DNA of 32,284 bases, taken from the NCBI GenBank assembly GCA_017541465.1, contig JAFXYZ010000043.1, forward strand, positions 1 to 32,284, read 5' to 3'. The translations under genes were made by a program, and so were the position numbers. The DNA comes from a bacterium. Lineage in GTDB: Bacteria > Cyanobacteriota > Vampirovibrionia > Gastranaerophilales > Gastranaerophilaceae. This document shows, piece after piece, positions 24,283-32,284 of this stretch (the stretch's first letter is position 1; every line of letters begins with the position of its first letter). The notes under the pieces are model-generated. The model made no database searches. It was not told where the DNA came from and saw nothing but the letters and a program-made list of their open reading frames with translations.

Positions 24283-24320
24283 TCGTTTTGGAATATAAAT
24301 ACTGTATAGTAGGTTAAAAA

Positions 24321-25061
24321 ATGACAGAAGAAAATAAAGATATAAAAAAATTTAAAATTAAATTAAAAAATATAAAAGACAAATTAAAATTATTATGGAA
24401 AAAAATATGGGGTAAAGACTTATCCGAAGACGATAATGATTATAATTCTACATCAGAGGATATTTTTGAAGAAATAGAACAACAAAAGAAATATAAACAC
24501 ACAAGAGAAGGATTAAAAGCCAAAAGAGAACTTGTTATCTCTGTATCGGCAATTATATTATTTGTAATTATTTATTTAATTTTTTGCGCCTTGAATCATA
24601 TAGTAAAAACTAATGAGTTTTTTGCTTGTTTTGGTAAAGATGTTTGTATTTATAAAGGTAAAGAATCAAATTATTCTCATTTCTTTTATCCAATGTATAC
24701 TAAAATTTCAAATGATGAAATTTTTATTATGCATTTTCCTTGGTTATATGAAGAACAATGTGATGCCGAAATATACTCTGCAAAAGAAAATAAATTTAAA
24801 AAGGTAACTGATTTTCGAAAGTTATTACCTATAATTGTTCCGAATTCAAATGGTACAATGCAATCAAAAGTGTTAAATATAACAAAAAACGATTCTAATG
24901 AAATAATTATGATTGATTATCTACAACCTATATACAAGTATAGTTTAAAAGATAAAATATATACAAATACCTATAAAGATTATATTAGCAGTAACAATTA
25001 TGTTTATTTAACTCCTTATAAGAACAAAATACTGTTAATGTCTAATTTTAATCATTTTTGA
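24321..25061 (+). pseudogene. 5' part of a frameshifted membrane-anchored Kelch-like gene
   Basis: Encodes 246 residues: a charged cytoplasmic N terminus (KKFKIKLKNIKDKLKLLWKKIWG), one membrane helix (LVISVSAIILFVIIYLIFCAL, about 71-92) and the beginning of a beta-rich outer domain (KISNDEIFIMHF, AEIYSAKENKFKKV, YKYSLKDKIYTNT, NKILLMSNFN) as in Kelch or galactose-oxidase-like propellers. The frame stops at 25059-25061 right after five T (25055-25059). With four T the reading continues NHFEYPPHERIRSIVYDYKG into the next frame without a stop, so one gene of about 538 codons has been split by a single-base insertion (or a sequencing error, or a switch). Confidence 0.75.
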
Positions 25062-25200
25062 ATATCCACCACACGAACGTATTAGAAGTATTGTATATGA
25101 TTATAAAGGTATTTCACCTAAAATACTTGAAAAAAAAGAAAATTTATTTTTACTAAATACAAATACTTTAGAATTAGAAAAATTTCCAGATTTTGAAGTT

Positions 25201-25938
25201 ATGCCCAAAACAGTACCAATCAGCAAAGACATTATATGTCTAAAAGATGGTACAATAATTATTCCAATAAGATATAAAGATAGAGATAAAGACGAGACAT
25301 TTACATCAATTACGGCAAGAACAGCGGAAAAAAGGAACTTTTATAAAAAATATGATAATGATTATATTTGGGATCATGTAGAAATTTATAATCCCGAAAC
25401 AAAATCATTTAAAGCTGAATTTAATACCGATGTTCTTAAAGAAAATTTATTCAATTTTGAATTAAAAAACGGAAATATTTTGTTTATTAATCAAAATGAC
25501 AGTTACATTTTTGATATAAAAACTCATTCTTTTATAAAAGCAGATGAATTAACACAAAAACAATGTCAAACATTTATAAAGCACATTAATGATTTATTAA
25601 AAAAACATATGAGTTTGAAACTTGAGGAAGCATCAACAAAACGAATAAAATATATAAAGTTAAACGATAAACAATATTTATTGAGTTGTGGTGAAGAAGG
25701 ATATCTATATAAAGACTACTTTTTTTATGGTGATATAAGAAATCCCATTAAGACTTGCCACAAAAGCGTTATCGCCGATTTTGGAAAGTTAAAAGCCCAA
25801 ATTGGTCCGGAGTTTATTTATAGTCACTTTGAATCAACAGTTATACCTGTTAATAGGAATAAAATTTTAATTATAGGTGGAGCTGATTATATAGACTCAT
25901 CTTTCAACACTCAAATATTAGAAATAAAGGAGAAATAA
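25201..25938 (+). pseudogene. 3' part of the frameshifted Kelch-like gene
   Basis: The frame is open from 25060, and its first ATG is at 25201, lacking a ribosome site, so this is the continuation of the 24321 gene rather than a separate one. It encodes further propeller-like blades: DIICLKDGTIIIPIRY, VEIYNPETKSFKAEF, LKNGNILFINQNDSYIFDIKTHSFIKAD and, near the end, PVNRNKILIIGGADYIDSSFNTQILEI, whose IIGG is the Kelch hallmark. Together the two halves describe a single-pass membrane protein with an outer beta-propeller. The ligand is unknown. It ends three bases before the calcium-binding fragment, suggesting one operon. Confidence 0.72.
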
Positions 25939-25941
25939 CAC

Positions 25942-26628
25942 ATGCACGAATCAAATAAAAGTATTTTCCTTAATTGGAGATATTGTGTGGAGTATAAAAA
26001 TGCATCAACTAATTTACGAAAAATAATAGGAAGTAAATATGATCAACTATCTTCATCAGAACAAAAATGTTTAAAACAAGCATATGCTCACATAAAATCA
26101 TTAGGTACTTATGATAGAATAAAAGATAGATATAAACATGGAACTGATGCGGAACTTCAGAATTGGAGTGAAGCATCAAGAATATATCGTAACTATGGTG
26201 TTATAGGGATTGATAATAAATCGTTGTGGAATTATATTTATGATGAAATTAGGGAGCCCAATAAATATCATTTTACAACAATAGATCCTTCTCCAACAAA
26301 TAGAGAAAATTATTATAATTATTTGATAAAGAATACTCCATATACAAACAATGGAGCTCTTACAGGCGGTGCTGCTCCTCTATTTTATGAAGCAGAAGCA
26401 TCTAACCCTATAGCCTCTGACCCATTAATGATAGATTTGAATGGTGATGGAATTGTAACAACAGCGATAAACAACGGAAAATTTTTTGACCATCAAAATG
26501 ATGGATTTGCTGAAAGAAGTGCTTGGGTATCAAATGAAGATGGCGTATTGTTCATTGATAAAAATAACAATGGTATTATCGACAATGGTATTGCACAACC
26601 TAACCCTGCACTTGTAAATTCTGTCTGA
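25942..26628 (+). CDS. Truncated RTX/EF-hand-like calcium-binding protein fragment
   Basis: 228 residues; GGAG lies nine bases before the ATG. The N-terminal 140 residues are unrecognised, mostly helical. Residues about 158-218 carry ASDPLMIDLNGDGIVTT, FFDHQNDGFAERSAWVSNEDG and LFIDKNNNGIIDNG, the dockerin/EF-hand-like DxNxDG loops and W.s.dDG.L..D.N.NG.IDNG pattern found near the end of large secreted RTX-type proteins. In those proteins the sequence normally goes on as xELFG; here it switches to IAQPNPALVNSV-stop exactly where the 100-bp repeat begins (26590). So the gene has been cut short by the repeat. There is no signal peptide; such proteins are usually type I-secreted by a C-terminal signal, which would be lost. 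Confidence 0.72.
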   Translation: MHESNKSIFLNWRYCVEYKNASTNLRKIIGSKYDQLSSSEQKCLKQAYAHIKSLGTYDRIKDRYKHGTDAELQNWSEASRIYRNYGVIGIDNKSLWNYIYDEIREPNKYHFTTIDPSPTNRENYYNYLIKNTPYTNNGALTGGAAPLFYEAEASNPIASDPLMIDLNGDGIVTTAINNGKFFDHQNDGFAERSAWVSNEDGVLFIDKNNNGIIDNGIAQPNPALVNSV

Positions 26629-26689
26629 AATTATTAAAATAATAATTATCGCAATATTATGAATGTCGTTGGGTTAAAACCCAACCTAC
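26590..26689. repeat. 100-bp direct repeat, downstream copy
   Basis: Identical to 22084-22183 at 98 of 100 positions. It contains the last codons and stop of the truncated calcium-binding gene and ends with a GTAG hairpin (26668-26689, minus) whose CTA is the reverse complement of the comEC stop codon. Confidence 0.9.
26668..26689 (-). repeat. GTAG hairpin repeat supplying the comEC stop
   Basis: Hairpin GTTGGGTTAAAACCCAAC (26668-26685) and CTAC (26686-26689). On the minus strand the GTAG reads across the comEC end so that TAG is its stop codon. Confidence 0.85.
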
Positions 26690-29043
26690 TTTAACTCTTT
26701 CACCTTCACAAACTTATTTTTATGTGGGTAATATGAATAAAATTCGGTTTTGTCCTTCTTTATAACGACTTTTATTGCGTTATTATTGTCCGTTCTCATA
26801 TAGAAGGTGTCTTTTAAATTATCAAGTGTCTCTTTTCTCGGGTGGCCGTACTGGTTAAACCCTGTTGAAATAATTGCTGATTTTGTTTTGCTTATCATTT
26901 CGGGTGTTGTTGTTCCGTCTGCGCCGTGGTGTCCGATTTTGATTATATCAAACTCTTCAAAGGGAATTATATCAATCATCTTAGCTCTGCAGTCGCCCAT
27001 AAAAACTGCTCTTTTGTCGTTTGCCTCTAATAAAGTCATAATTGAATGGTCGTTTTCACTCTCAGCATTAGGATTTACAAAATTTGTCAGTCTGAAATTT
27101 TCTGTTTCGTGCAAAATTTCTCTGTCCTTAACAATTTTTGTATCTATACTGTGCTCTTTAATATAATCTGAAATATTTTCAGCGATGTTTGTGTCCTCTT
27201 CGTTTTCTATCATATAGACAAGAGAAACTGGAAATCCCGACAGAATATCGACCGCACCGCCCGCGTGGTCTGCGTCAAAGTGGGTTAAGGTGAGCGAATG
27301 CAGTTCTTTTATTGTTTTTCCTCTCAGATACTTCAAAATAATCTGTTTTCCAGAGGAATTTATTGACTGATAGGGAAGTCTCCCCGTATCAATAAGAAAA
27401 TATTTGTTGTCGGGTGATTTTATAAGCGCACTGTCTGCGTTCCCGACAGAGAAAAAGATTATTTCTGTATCTTTATTCGGTATTGAAATAAAGGTCGAAA
27501 CAAACAACAAAGCCAAAACCGTTAAAAATATTTTGTGTCTGAGTTCAAAAGTTTTATTGATAAAAAATATTGTGGCTGAAATTAAAAGAGTATAGTATAA
27601 AACCAGACTGTGCGCGCCGAATTTATAGATATTAATTGTTGAATAAGGCATTTTTGAGAAGAAATCGGCGACAATTACTATCCAGGAAATAAACGGGTTG
27701 AGGACAAAAGAGGATATTTTGCAGACATAAGGTGCGATATATTCAAATCCTGCCAGAATAGAGCTGACAAACCCCAGAAAACTGACTATACTCAATACGG
27801 GAATAATAAGAATGTTCGCCAAGACGGAATAGATACTAAGAGTGTTAAAATAATACATCTGCAGGGGTGCTGCGTACAGTTGCGCAACAAGAGGAACAAG
27901 CGCCGAAACAAAACAGATGTTTAAAAATTTATTGCTGATTTTATTGTTAAATACCGGGGTTGTGAAGAGCAGTCCGAAGGTGACGATGAACGAGAGCTGA
28001 AATCCTACGTCATTAATCATCGAGGGGTTATAAAGGAGCATAAGAAGTGCGACAAGGAACAAAAGCGCAAGTGTGTCCGTTGTTCTGTCGAGAAGTTTCC
28101 CGAGCAGAATAAACAAAAGCATTATCGTTGCTCTCAAAATCGAAGCGCCAAAACCCGTCATACAGGTGTAGAAAATAATTATCCCCATGCCCGTCAAAAT
28201 CGAGAACCGGTAATTCAGCCGAAGCCTTTGAGACAAAAAGAACCAGATACCGAAAATAAGGGTAACGTTCATCCCTGAGGCTGCGAGGATATGCAAAAGC
28301 CCTGAGTTGATAAAATTCTGCCTTATTTCATCCGTAGGATTGACCGCATCATCGCCGAAGATGATACCGCCTAAAATCTCAAGATTTGGTGATTTTATGT
28401 TTTTTGCATGTTTATCTATTATTTTTGTTCTCTGGGTGTTTAATTTAGAAAGAAATTTCCAGCCTAAAGTGTCTGCATGGGATAAAATCTGATAATTATT
28501 ATCCTTTGAATAGAAGAGAGTGAAGGTATCCTTGCTCTTCAGATATTTTGCATAGTTAAACTGGTACGGGTTTTGGGCTGAAGTTGCACTGTTCAGCCTG
28601 CCCGAGAGCTTCAGTGTATCCCCTATCTGTATTTTTGAGAAATCGGACTTGTCCCCGTAAACACTTACAAGTGTTTTTGCGTTTATGTTGTCCTTCTCTT
28701 CCCCGTCAACGACAATGGTTTTAACCTTTGTATAAAACTTTGTTCTGTCCGAATTATTTGTGGTCGGAATGGAAAGGACTCTTGCCGTAATTGTTGCATT
28801 TGACGGTGCATAAGAAACAAGGTCGTCGTGGTCTTTAATTCGCAGGGAACAGTTAATATACGCGGTTAAGATTATAAAAAGACAGGCTAAATAAACATTT
28901 ACGGGAAGTTTTTTAAGAAGTGTGAAAATTGTCAGCAATAAAAACAGAAGGGAACAAAAAAGTATTTCAGCTTGGCTGAAAAAGGCGCAGACAGTTATAA
29001 TATATGTTACTGAGATTAAAATTAAGATGTTTTGCTTTGACAT
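26686..29043 (-). CDS. comEC: ComEC/Rec2 DNA-uptake channel protein
   Basis: 785 residues, typical ComEC length. N-terminal membrane segments and an OB-like outer domain (ATITARVLSIPTTNN...IQIGDTLKLSGRLNSA) are followed by the Competence domain with many membrane helices (SGLLHILAASGMNVTLIFGIWFFL, GFGASILRATIMLLFILLGKLLDR, with the HILAxSGxN and R/A-T family motifs). The C-terminal metallo-beta-lactamase domain has FFSVGNADSALIKSP, FLIDTG, LTHFDADHAGG, MGDCR and KIGHHGADG, the metal-binding set of an active nuclease-type domain. It carries single-stranded DNA through the inner membrane during natural transformation. AGGGA precedes the ATG. The stop codon falls within a repeat, so the last residue or two may have been altered by its insertion. 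Confidence 0.95.
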   Translation of the reverse strand: MSKQNILILISVTYIITVCAFFSQAEILFCSLLFLLLTIFTLLKKLPVNVYLACLFIILTAYINCSLRIKDHDDLVSYAPSNATITARVLSIPTTNNSDRTKFYTKVKTIVVDGEEKDNINAKTLVSVYGDKSDFSKIQIGDTLKLSGRLNSATSAQNPYQFNYAKYLKSKDTFTLFYSKDNNYQILSHADTLGWKFLSKLNTQRTKIIDKHAKNIKSPNLEILGGIIFGDDAVNPTDEIRQNFINSGLLHILAASGMNVTLIFGIWFFLSQRLRLNYRFSILTGMGIIIFYTCMTGFGASILRATIMLLFILLGKLLDRTTDTLALLFLVALLMLLYNPSMINDVGFQLSFIVTFGLLFTTPVFNNKISNKFLNICFVSALVPLVAQLYAAPLQMYYFNTLSIYSVLANILIIPVLSIVSFLGFVSSILAGFEYIAPYVCKISSFVLNPFISWIVIVADFFSKMPYSTINIYKFGAHSLVLYYTLLISATIFFINKTFELRHKIFLTVLALLFVSTFISIPNKDTEIIFFSVGNADSALIKSPDNKYFLIDTGRLPYQSINSSGKQIILKYLRGKTIKELHSLTLTHFDADHAGGAVDILSGFPVSLVYMIENEEDTNIAENISDYIKEHSIDTKIVKDREILHETENFRLTNFVNPNAESENDHSIMTLLEANDKRAVFMGDCRAKMIDIIPFEEFDIIKIGHHGADGTTTPEMISKTKSAIISTGFNQYGHPRKETLDNLKDTFYMRTDNNNAIKVVIKKDKTEFYSYYPHKNKFVKVKELK

Positions 29044-29135
29044 AAATTATCCCTGTTTACTCTTAAAAATTGTATTAAAAAAATAATTTTGTGTTAATAT
29101 TATTTTAAATAAAAGTTTAGGATATTAATTTAAAC

Positions 29136-29813
29136 ATGGGCGAACACTGGACAGGTTATATAGGTCAGTTTCATGTGCATTGGGACACACTAATCACTAT
29201 GTGGTTTGCGATGCTTATGGTCATTTTGTTTTCTTTTCTGATGACAAGAAAAATGTCCTATATTCCTTCAACCCTTCAGGCATTTGGCGAAAATCTCATG
29301 AAATTTTTTATCGGCTCCGTTGATATAATCGGGGAAGATAAGAAAAAACACATTCCTCTCGTTGCGTCTTTGTTTTTGTTTATCCTCTTCGCTAACTTAA
29401 TGGGGCAGCTGCCTTTAAGACTAATTGAACTCAAACAGGGAGAGCTTGCTTCCCCGACAAACGATATAAACATGACCGCAGCAATGGCGGTTTTGGTTCT
29501 TTTCTATTATCTCTTTACGGGTATAAAGGCAAAGGGAATAAGGGCAATATGCCCCGCATTCAGTTTTGTCGGGATAATAGAGATGTTTGTAAACCTTCTC
29601 GAGATGATAACAAGACCGTTCAGTTTGGCGCTCCGTCTTTTTGTCAATATTCTTGTGGGTGAAATTCTCGTTACGGCACTGCTCGGAATATGCGCATATT
29701 TCCTGCCTCTTCCGATGATGCTGTTTGAGGTTTTGATAGCCTTCATTCAGGCATATGTATTTATGATGCTGACGGTTGCTTATATATCGTCGTCAGTAAC
29801 GGAAAACGAATAA
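29136..29813 (+). CDS. atpB: ATP synthase F0 subunit a
   Basis: 225 residues, about five membrane helices. The proton-channel helix has the essential Arg in SLALRLFVNILVGE, and the last helix FEVLIAFIQAYVFMMLTVAYI carries the conserved Glu/Gln positions; PTNDINMT is the family motif before TM3. Subunit a forms the two half-channels next to the c-ring. It is the first gene of the operon here: no atpI is seen between it and the divergent comEC 92 bases away. Confidence 0.97.
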   Translation: MGEHWTGYIGQFHVHWDTLITMWFAMLMVILFSFLMTRKMSYIPSTLQAFGENLMKFFIGSVDIIGEDKKKHIPLVASLFLFILFANLMGQLPLRLIELKQGELASPTNDINMTAAMAVLVLFYYLFTGIKAKGIRAICPAFSFVGIIEMFVNLLEMITRPFSLALRLFVNILVGEILVTALLGICAYFLPLPMMLFEVLIAFIQAYVFMMLTVAYISSSVTENE

Positions 29814-29849
29814 CAGAAAAATAATATACATTGTGAAAGGAGAAAAACA

Positions 29850-30092
29850 ATGGAAGAAGTAAAAACAATATCAGACTTTGCTCAGCTTGGAGCCGGCTTA
29901 GCTATCGGTCTTGCAGGCGGTGTTGCAGGTCTTGGTATCGGTATTGCTACAAAAGGTTTGATGGAAGCAGTTTCCCGCCAGCCTGAAATCGCTGGTAAGG
30001 CATTCGGTTTCTTCCTCTTGGGTGCTGCACTCTCTGAAGCCTGCGCACTTTATGCACTCTTCATTTCTATGAAATTAATAGGTATTGTATAG
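29850..30092 (+). CDS. atpE: ATP synthase F0 subunit c
   Basis: 80 residues forming a helical hairpin. The Gly-rich first helix (GAGLAIGLAGGVAGLGIGIATKGLMEAV) and the RQPE loop (Arg43-Gln44-Pro45) are standard. The ion-binding carboxylate is Glu63 in GAALSEACALYALF; it is followed by Ala, not Ser/Thr, and the first helix lacks the Gln of sodium-type rings, so proton coupling is expected. AAAGGAG precedes the ATG at good spacing, fitting the high copy number this subunit needs. Confidence 0.97.
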   Translation: MEEVKTISDFAQLGAGLAIGLAGGVAGLGIGIATKGLMEAVSRQPEIAGKAFGFFLLGAALSEACALYALFISMKLIGIV

Positions 30093-30102
30093 AGATTAAA
30101 CA

Positions 30103-30567
30103 ATGGAATTTGATGCAACCTTCTTTATAGCGGCAATAAGTTTTATTTTGTTCACGTTTATAATGAACAAAATTTTCTATGCTCCCGTTATGAAAATAAT
30201 GGAGGACAGAGAGATTTATGTCTCAAATAACTATGAAGAGGTGAAAAGCGCGAAGGTTAAAATCAAAGAAAATACCGATTCAAAGAATGAACGGCTCGAG
30301 GTTACAAGAAACGAGGGCAGAGGGATAATTTCCGAAAAAACGAACGAAGCAAAGCGCCAAAACACTGAAAAAATCAGAAACGCAAAGCAACAGACCAACG
30401 AAAATATCACAAAAATGAAGGAGGAACTCGTTGATCAGGCTCAAAAGTCCAAAGAAGTGCTTCTTTCAAATGTCGTTGATATTTCAAAAGAAATTTCCCA
30501 AAAACTCTTAGGCTCTGAAATCAACACAGACAACATTACGGCGGATAAAATCAAAGGGGTGGACTAA
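30103..30567 (+). CDS. atpF': ATP synthase F0 subunit b' (cyanobacterial-type second b)
   Basis: 154 residues: one N-terminal membrane helix (TFFIAAISFILFTFIMNKIF), then YAPVMKIMEDREIYVSNNYEEVK and a long charged coiled coil. Subunit b-type stalk protein with the F.P....i..R pattern. A second, different b gene follows at once, so this is the b' of a b/b' heterodimer stalk as in cyanobacteria, plastids and purple bacteria. The assignment of which is b and which b' follows the cyanobacterial order c-b'-b-delta. Confidence 0.88.
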   Translation: MEFDATFFIAAISFILFTFIMNKIFYAPVMKIMEDREIYVSNNYEEVKSAKVKIKENTDSKNERLEVTRNEGRGIISEKTNEAKRQNTEKIRNAKQQTNENITKMKEELVDQAQKSKEVLLSNVVDISKEISQKLLGSEINTDNITADKIKGVD

Positions 30568-31068
30568 TTGAAGGAACTCTTTAATACTCTTTTATATTCA
30601 AACACTCTCAACTTTCTTCTGATGGTTGTCCTTTTTGTTATTGTCTTTAAGAAAATAGACATCAAAAAAGCCTTTATCTCTATGAGAGATGAGATTAAAA
30701 CTGTTGTTGAAAAATCAGAAAACGAGAAAAACCTGGCACTGAAAGAACTTGAGCATACAGAGGAGGAATTAAAACAACTCCCCGAAGAACTCGAAAAAAT
30801 TATCTCTGACGCAAAAGAATCCGCGGTTAATATCTCAAAAGATATTGAAGCAAAAGGCGAAGAAGAGTTAAAGAAGCTCGAAAAACAGGCTAAAAAATCA
30901 ATCAGGTTTGAAGAGAAAAAGTTCTATGAACTCTTGGCCTCAATGACTTCAACCGCTGCGGTTGATTTGGCGAAGGATAATGTCGTTGAAGAGTTAAGGA
31001 AAAATCCCTCGCTGCATTCAAAATTCCTTGATGAAGCACTATCAGAACTTGACAGGGTGGAAATATAG
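30568..31068 (+). CDS. atpF: ATP synthase F0 subunit b
   Basis: 166 residues, starting with TTG directly after the b' stop (TAATTG), with AAGGGGTGG upstream. One membrane helix (LNFLLMVVLFVIVF) precedes a very charged coiled coil (KSENEKNLALKELEHTEEELKQLPEELEKIISDAKES...), which forms the outer stalk, and a C-terminal segment that would contact delta. The sequence is diverged; its identity rests largely on its place between b' and delta. Confidence 0.88.
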   Translation: MKELFNTLLYSNTLNFLLMVVLFVIVFKKIDIKKAFISMRDEIKTVVEKSENEKNLALKELEHTEEELKQLPEELEKIISDAKESAVNISKDIEAKGEEELKKLEKQAKKSIRFEEKKFYELLASMTSTAAVDLAKDNVVEELRKNPSLHSKFLDEALSELDRVEI

Positions 31069-31071
31069 AAA

Positions 31072-31626
31072 ATGGAAAAGGTCGATATAAAGAAAATTAA
31101 ACCTGCAAAGAACTATTCAAACGCTCTTTTTGAAACTGCAAAAGAGCTCGGGAGAAACGAAAAAGTTTTAAACGAGCTTGAATATATTGTTGATTTAATA
31201 TCTAAAAACGACCACTTAAAAGAGTTCTTAAACAACCCCGTCATCTCGAAGGACGATAAGAAAAGTGTTTTATCTCAGGTCTTTGACGGAATTTTATCGG
31301 ATATTACAACTGATTTTCTTTTGCTTTTAAACGATAATTCGAGGTTAGACCTTCTTGAAGCCGTTCTTGTTCAATATACAAAGAAGATGGACGAGGAGCT
31401 CAATATAGAACGTCCTAACGTAATATCTGCGGTTGAATTATCGGATGATTACAAAAATACAATTATTCAGAAACTCGAAAGCAAATTAAACTCAAAGGTC
31501 CTGCCGAGGTTTGAGGTCGAACCCTCGATTATAGGCGGGTTAATCATCGAAGTAAAAGACAAAACCATTGATTTTAGTTTAAATACAAAGTTTAAAAATA
31601 TGTCAAAACAATTAATAAAAGGATAA
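31072..31626 (+). CDS. atpH: ATP synthase F1 subunit delta
   Basis: 184 residues. The N-terminal helical domain ([55 protein letters not shown]) and the C-terminal strand signature ([29 protein letters not shown], the family's GG...i.dk..D.S....l..l) are both clear. Delta joins the b stalk to the alpha3beta3 head. It begins three bases after the subunit b stop. Confidence 0.95.
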   Translation: MEKVDIKKIKPAKNYSNALFETAKELGRNEKVLNELEYIVDLISKNDHLKEFLNNPVISKDDKKSVLSQVFDGILSDITTDFLLLLNDNSRLDLLEAVLVQYTKKMDEELNIERPNVISAVELSDDYKNTIIQKLESKLNSKVLPRFEVEPSIIGGLIIEVKDKTIDFSLNTKFKNMSKQLIKG

Positions 31627-31630
31627 AAAT

Positions 31631-32284
31631 ATGGCTACACTTCATCCTGACGAAATAACATCAATAATTAAAGACAAGCTGAAGAACTACGAGACAAAGC
31701 TCGAGGTCAATAACGTAGGCAGTGTTCTTGAGGTACACGACGGTATCGCAAAAATATACGGGCTCAGAAATGCTATGTACACTGAGCTTATCGAGTTTGA
31801 TGACGGCAAGGGTACTCTCGGAATGGCTTTAAACCTTGAAGAGGACAATGTCGGTGCCGTTATTTTCGGTGATTATTCTCATATTTCAGAGGGTATGACA
31901 GTAAAGACAACCGGCAAAATCGCCTCCGTTCCCGTTGGTGACGGGTTAATCGGAAGAATTATCGATCCGAACGGCAGACCTATTGACGGAAAAGGTGATA
32001 TTAAATATGAAAAAGTCAGGGCTATAGACATTGTTGCCCCGGGTATCGTAACGAGAAAATCGGTTTGTGAACCGCTTCAGACAGGTTTAACAGCTATTGA
32101 TGCGCTGACACCTATCGGAAGAGGACAGAGAGAGCTGATTATCGGGGACAGACAGACCGGTAAAACGGCTATTGCCATTGATACCATTATCAACCAGAAG
32201 AATACGGATGTTATCTGCGTTTATGTTGCAATAGGACAAAAAACATCAACCGTTGCTCAGCTGGCTAAAACCCGTGAAAGATAC
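31631..32284 (+). CDS. atpA: ATP synthase F1 subunit alpha, 3' end outside the window
   Basis: 218 codons are present and the frame is open at the window end; a complete subunit has about 500. The N-terminal beta-barrel ([25 protein letters not shown]) and the start of the nucleotide domain ([53 protein letters not shown]) are standard; GDRQTGKT is the Walker A loop of alpha. It starts five bases after delta with AAAGGA upstream. Gamma should follow in cyanobacterial order. Confidence 0.97.
   Translation, partial: MATLHPDEITSIIKDKLKNYETKLEVNNVGSVLEVHDGIAKIYGLRNAMYTELIEFDDGKGTLGMALNLEEDNVGAVIFGDYSHISEGMTVKTTGKIASVPVGDGLIGRIIDPNGRPIDGKGDIKYEKVRAIDIVAPGIVTRKSVCEPLQTGLTAIDALTPIGRGQRELIIGDRQTGKTAIAIDTIINQKNTDVICVYVAIGQKTSTVAQLAKTRERY

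Larger units (their letters stand above)
23819..24320. other. Gene-poor stretch within the island
   Basis: About 500 bases holding a duplicated leader and relic gene start (23839-23979), one solo hairpin repeat (23923-23944), AT-rich sequence with no gene, and a 39-nt palindrome (24244-24282) just upstream of the next gene. Confidence 0.6.

Noticed and set aside
25201-25938. An independent gene starting at ATG 25201
   Set aside because: There is no ribosome site, and the frame continues upstream to the T5 break with matching beta-propeller sequence.
25942-26628. Polymorphic toxin with an immunity partner
   Set aside because: The C terminus ends in a repeat-derived tail, not a toxin domain, and the neighbouring genes show no immunity-like features.
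29044-29135. A promoter for the ATP synthase operon
   Set aside because: TTGTAT and TAATAT can be found, but only with a 19-base spacer and weak match; not strong enough to report.

Overview
The window (32,284 bases, AT-rich, densely coded) most likely comes from a gut Vampirovibrionia / Gastranaerophilales bacterium ('Melainabacteria', the non-photosynthetic sister class of Cyanobacteria). The main evidence is the F-type ATP synthase operon, which runs a-c-b'-b-delta-alpha with two different b-type subunits, the arrangement of cyanobacteria and plastids. Supporting signs are pilin-like proteins with the AFTLAEVLITL start, a YidC with a large insert between membrane segments 2 and 3, and a set of membrane proteins I cannot match to any family outside this lineage. 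The placement is inference; no 16S gene is present.

Layout. 1-53 is the 3' part of a tRNA-Pro(GGG). 231-3782 holds a radical SAM/SPASM-like enzyme and a large SLBB polysaccharide-export protein, which ends two bases from a convergent lipid (diacylglycerol-type) kinase. 4730-8565 is a tightly overlapped operon: a second radical SAM enzyme with a cysteine-rich tail, a PAP2 phosphatase, an unknown membrane protein and a PnuC-type transporter. 8712-10874 holds a pilin-like gene whose 5' end is out of frame at a run of nine C, a FliA/WhiG-type sigma factor and a zinc-ribbon protein. 11185-16705 is a second overlapped operon of two related unknown membrane proteins, a GH13 enzyme of GlgE-like aspect and a tiny membrane protein. 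16912-17376 is a secreted Lys/Ala-rich helical protein. 17438-20934 (minus) is glycosyltransferase-yidC-queA, and 21014-21910 (minus) is a Fic protein with its own helix-turn-helix domain.

21990-26690 is an accessory island. Its visible genes are lower in GC than their neighbours and include unknown membrane proteins, a frameshifted Kelch-like gene, a truncated calcium-binding (RTX-type) fragment and a gene relic. It is studded with short hairpin repeats. The island is bounded by two direct 100-bp copies of the same sequence (98 of 100 positions identical), so recombination could delete about 4.5 kb. The last repeat supplies the stop codon of comEC (26686-29043, minus). The ATP synthase operon (29136 to the window end, atpA cut) diverges from comEC.

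The most notable observations are: (1) a family of eight GTAG/GCAG-tagged hairpins whose stems show compensatory base changes, like REP elements of RAYT transposases; (2) the C9 tract plus perfect 26-nt palindrome inside the pilin gene; (3) the fic promoter, whose 17-base -35/-10 spacer contains one arm of a perfect inverted repeat and whose transcript would be leaderless; (4) the lineage-specific membrane-protein/GH13 operon, the best candidate here for an undescribed system.
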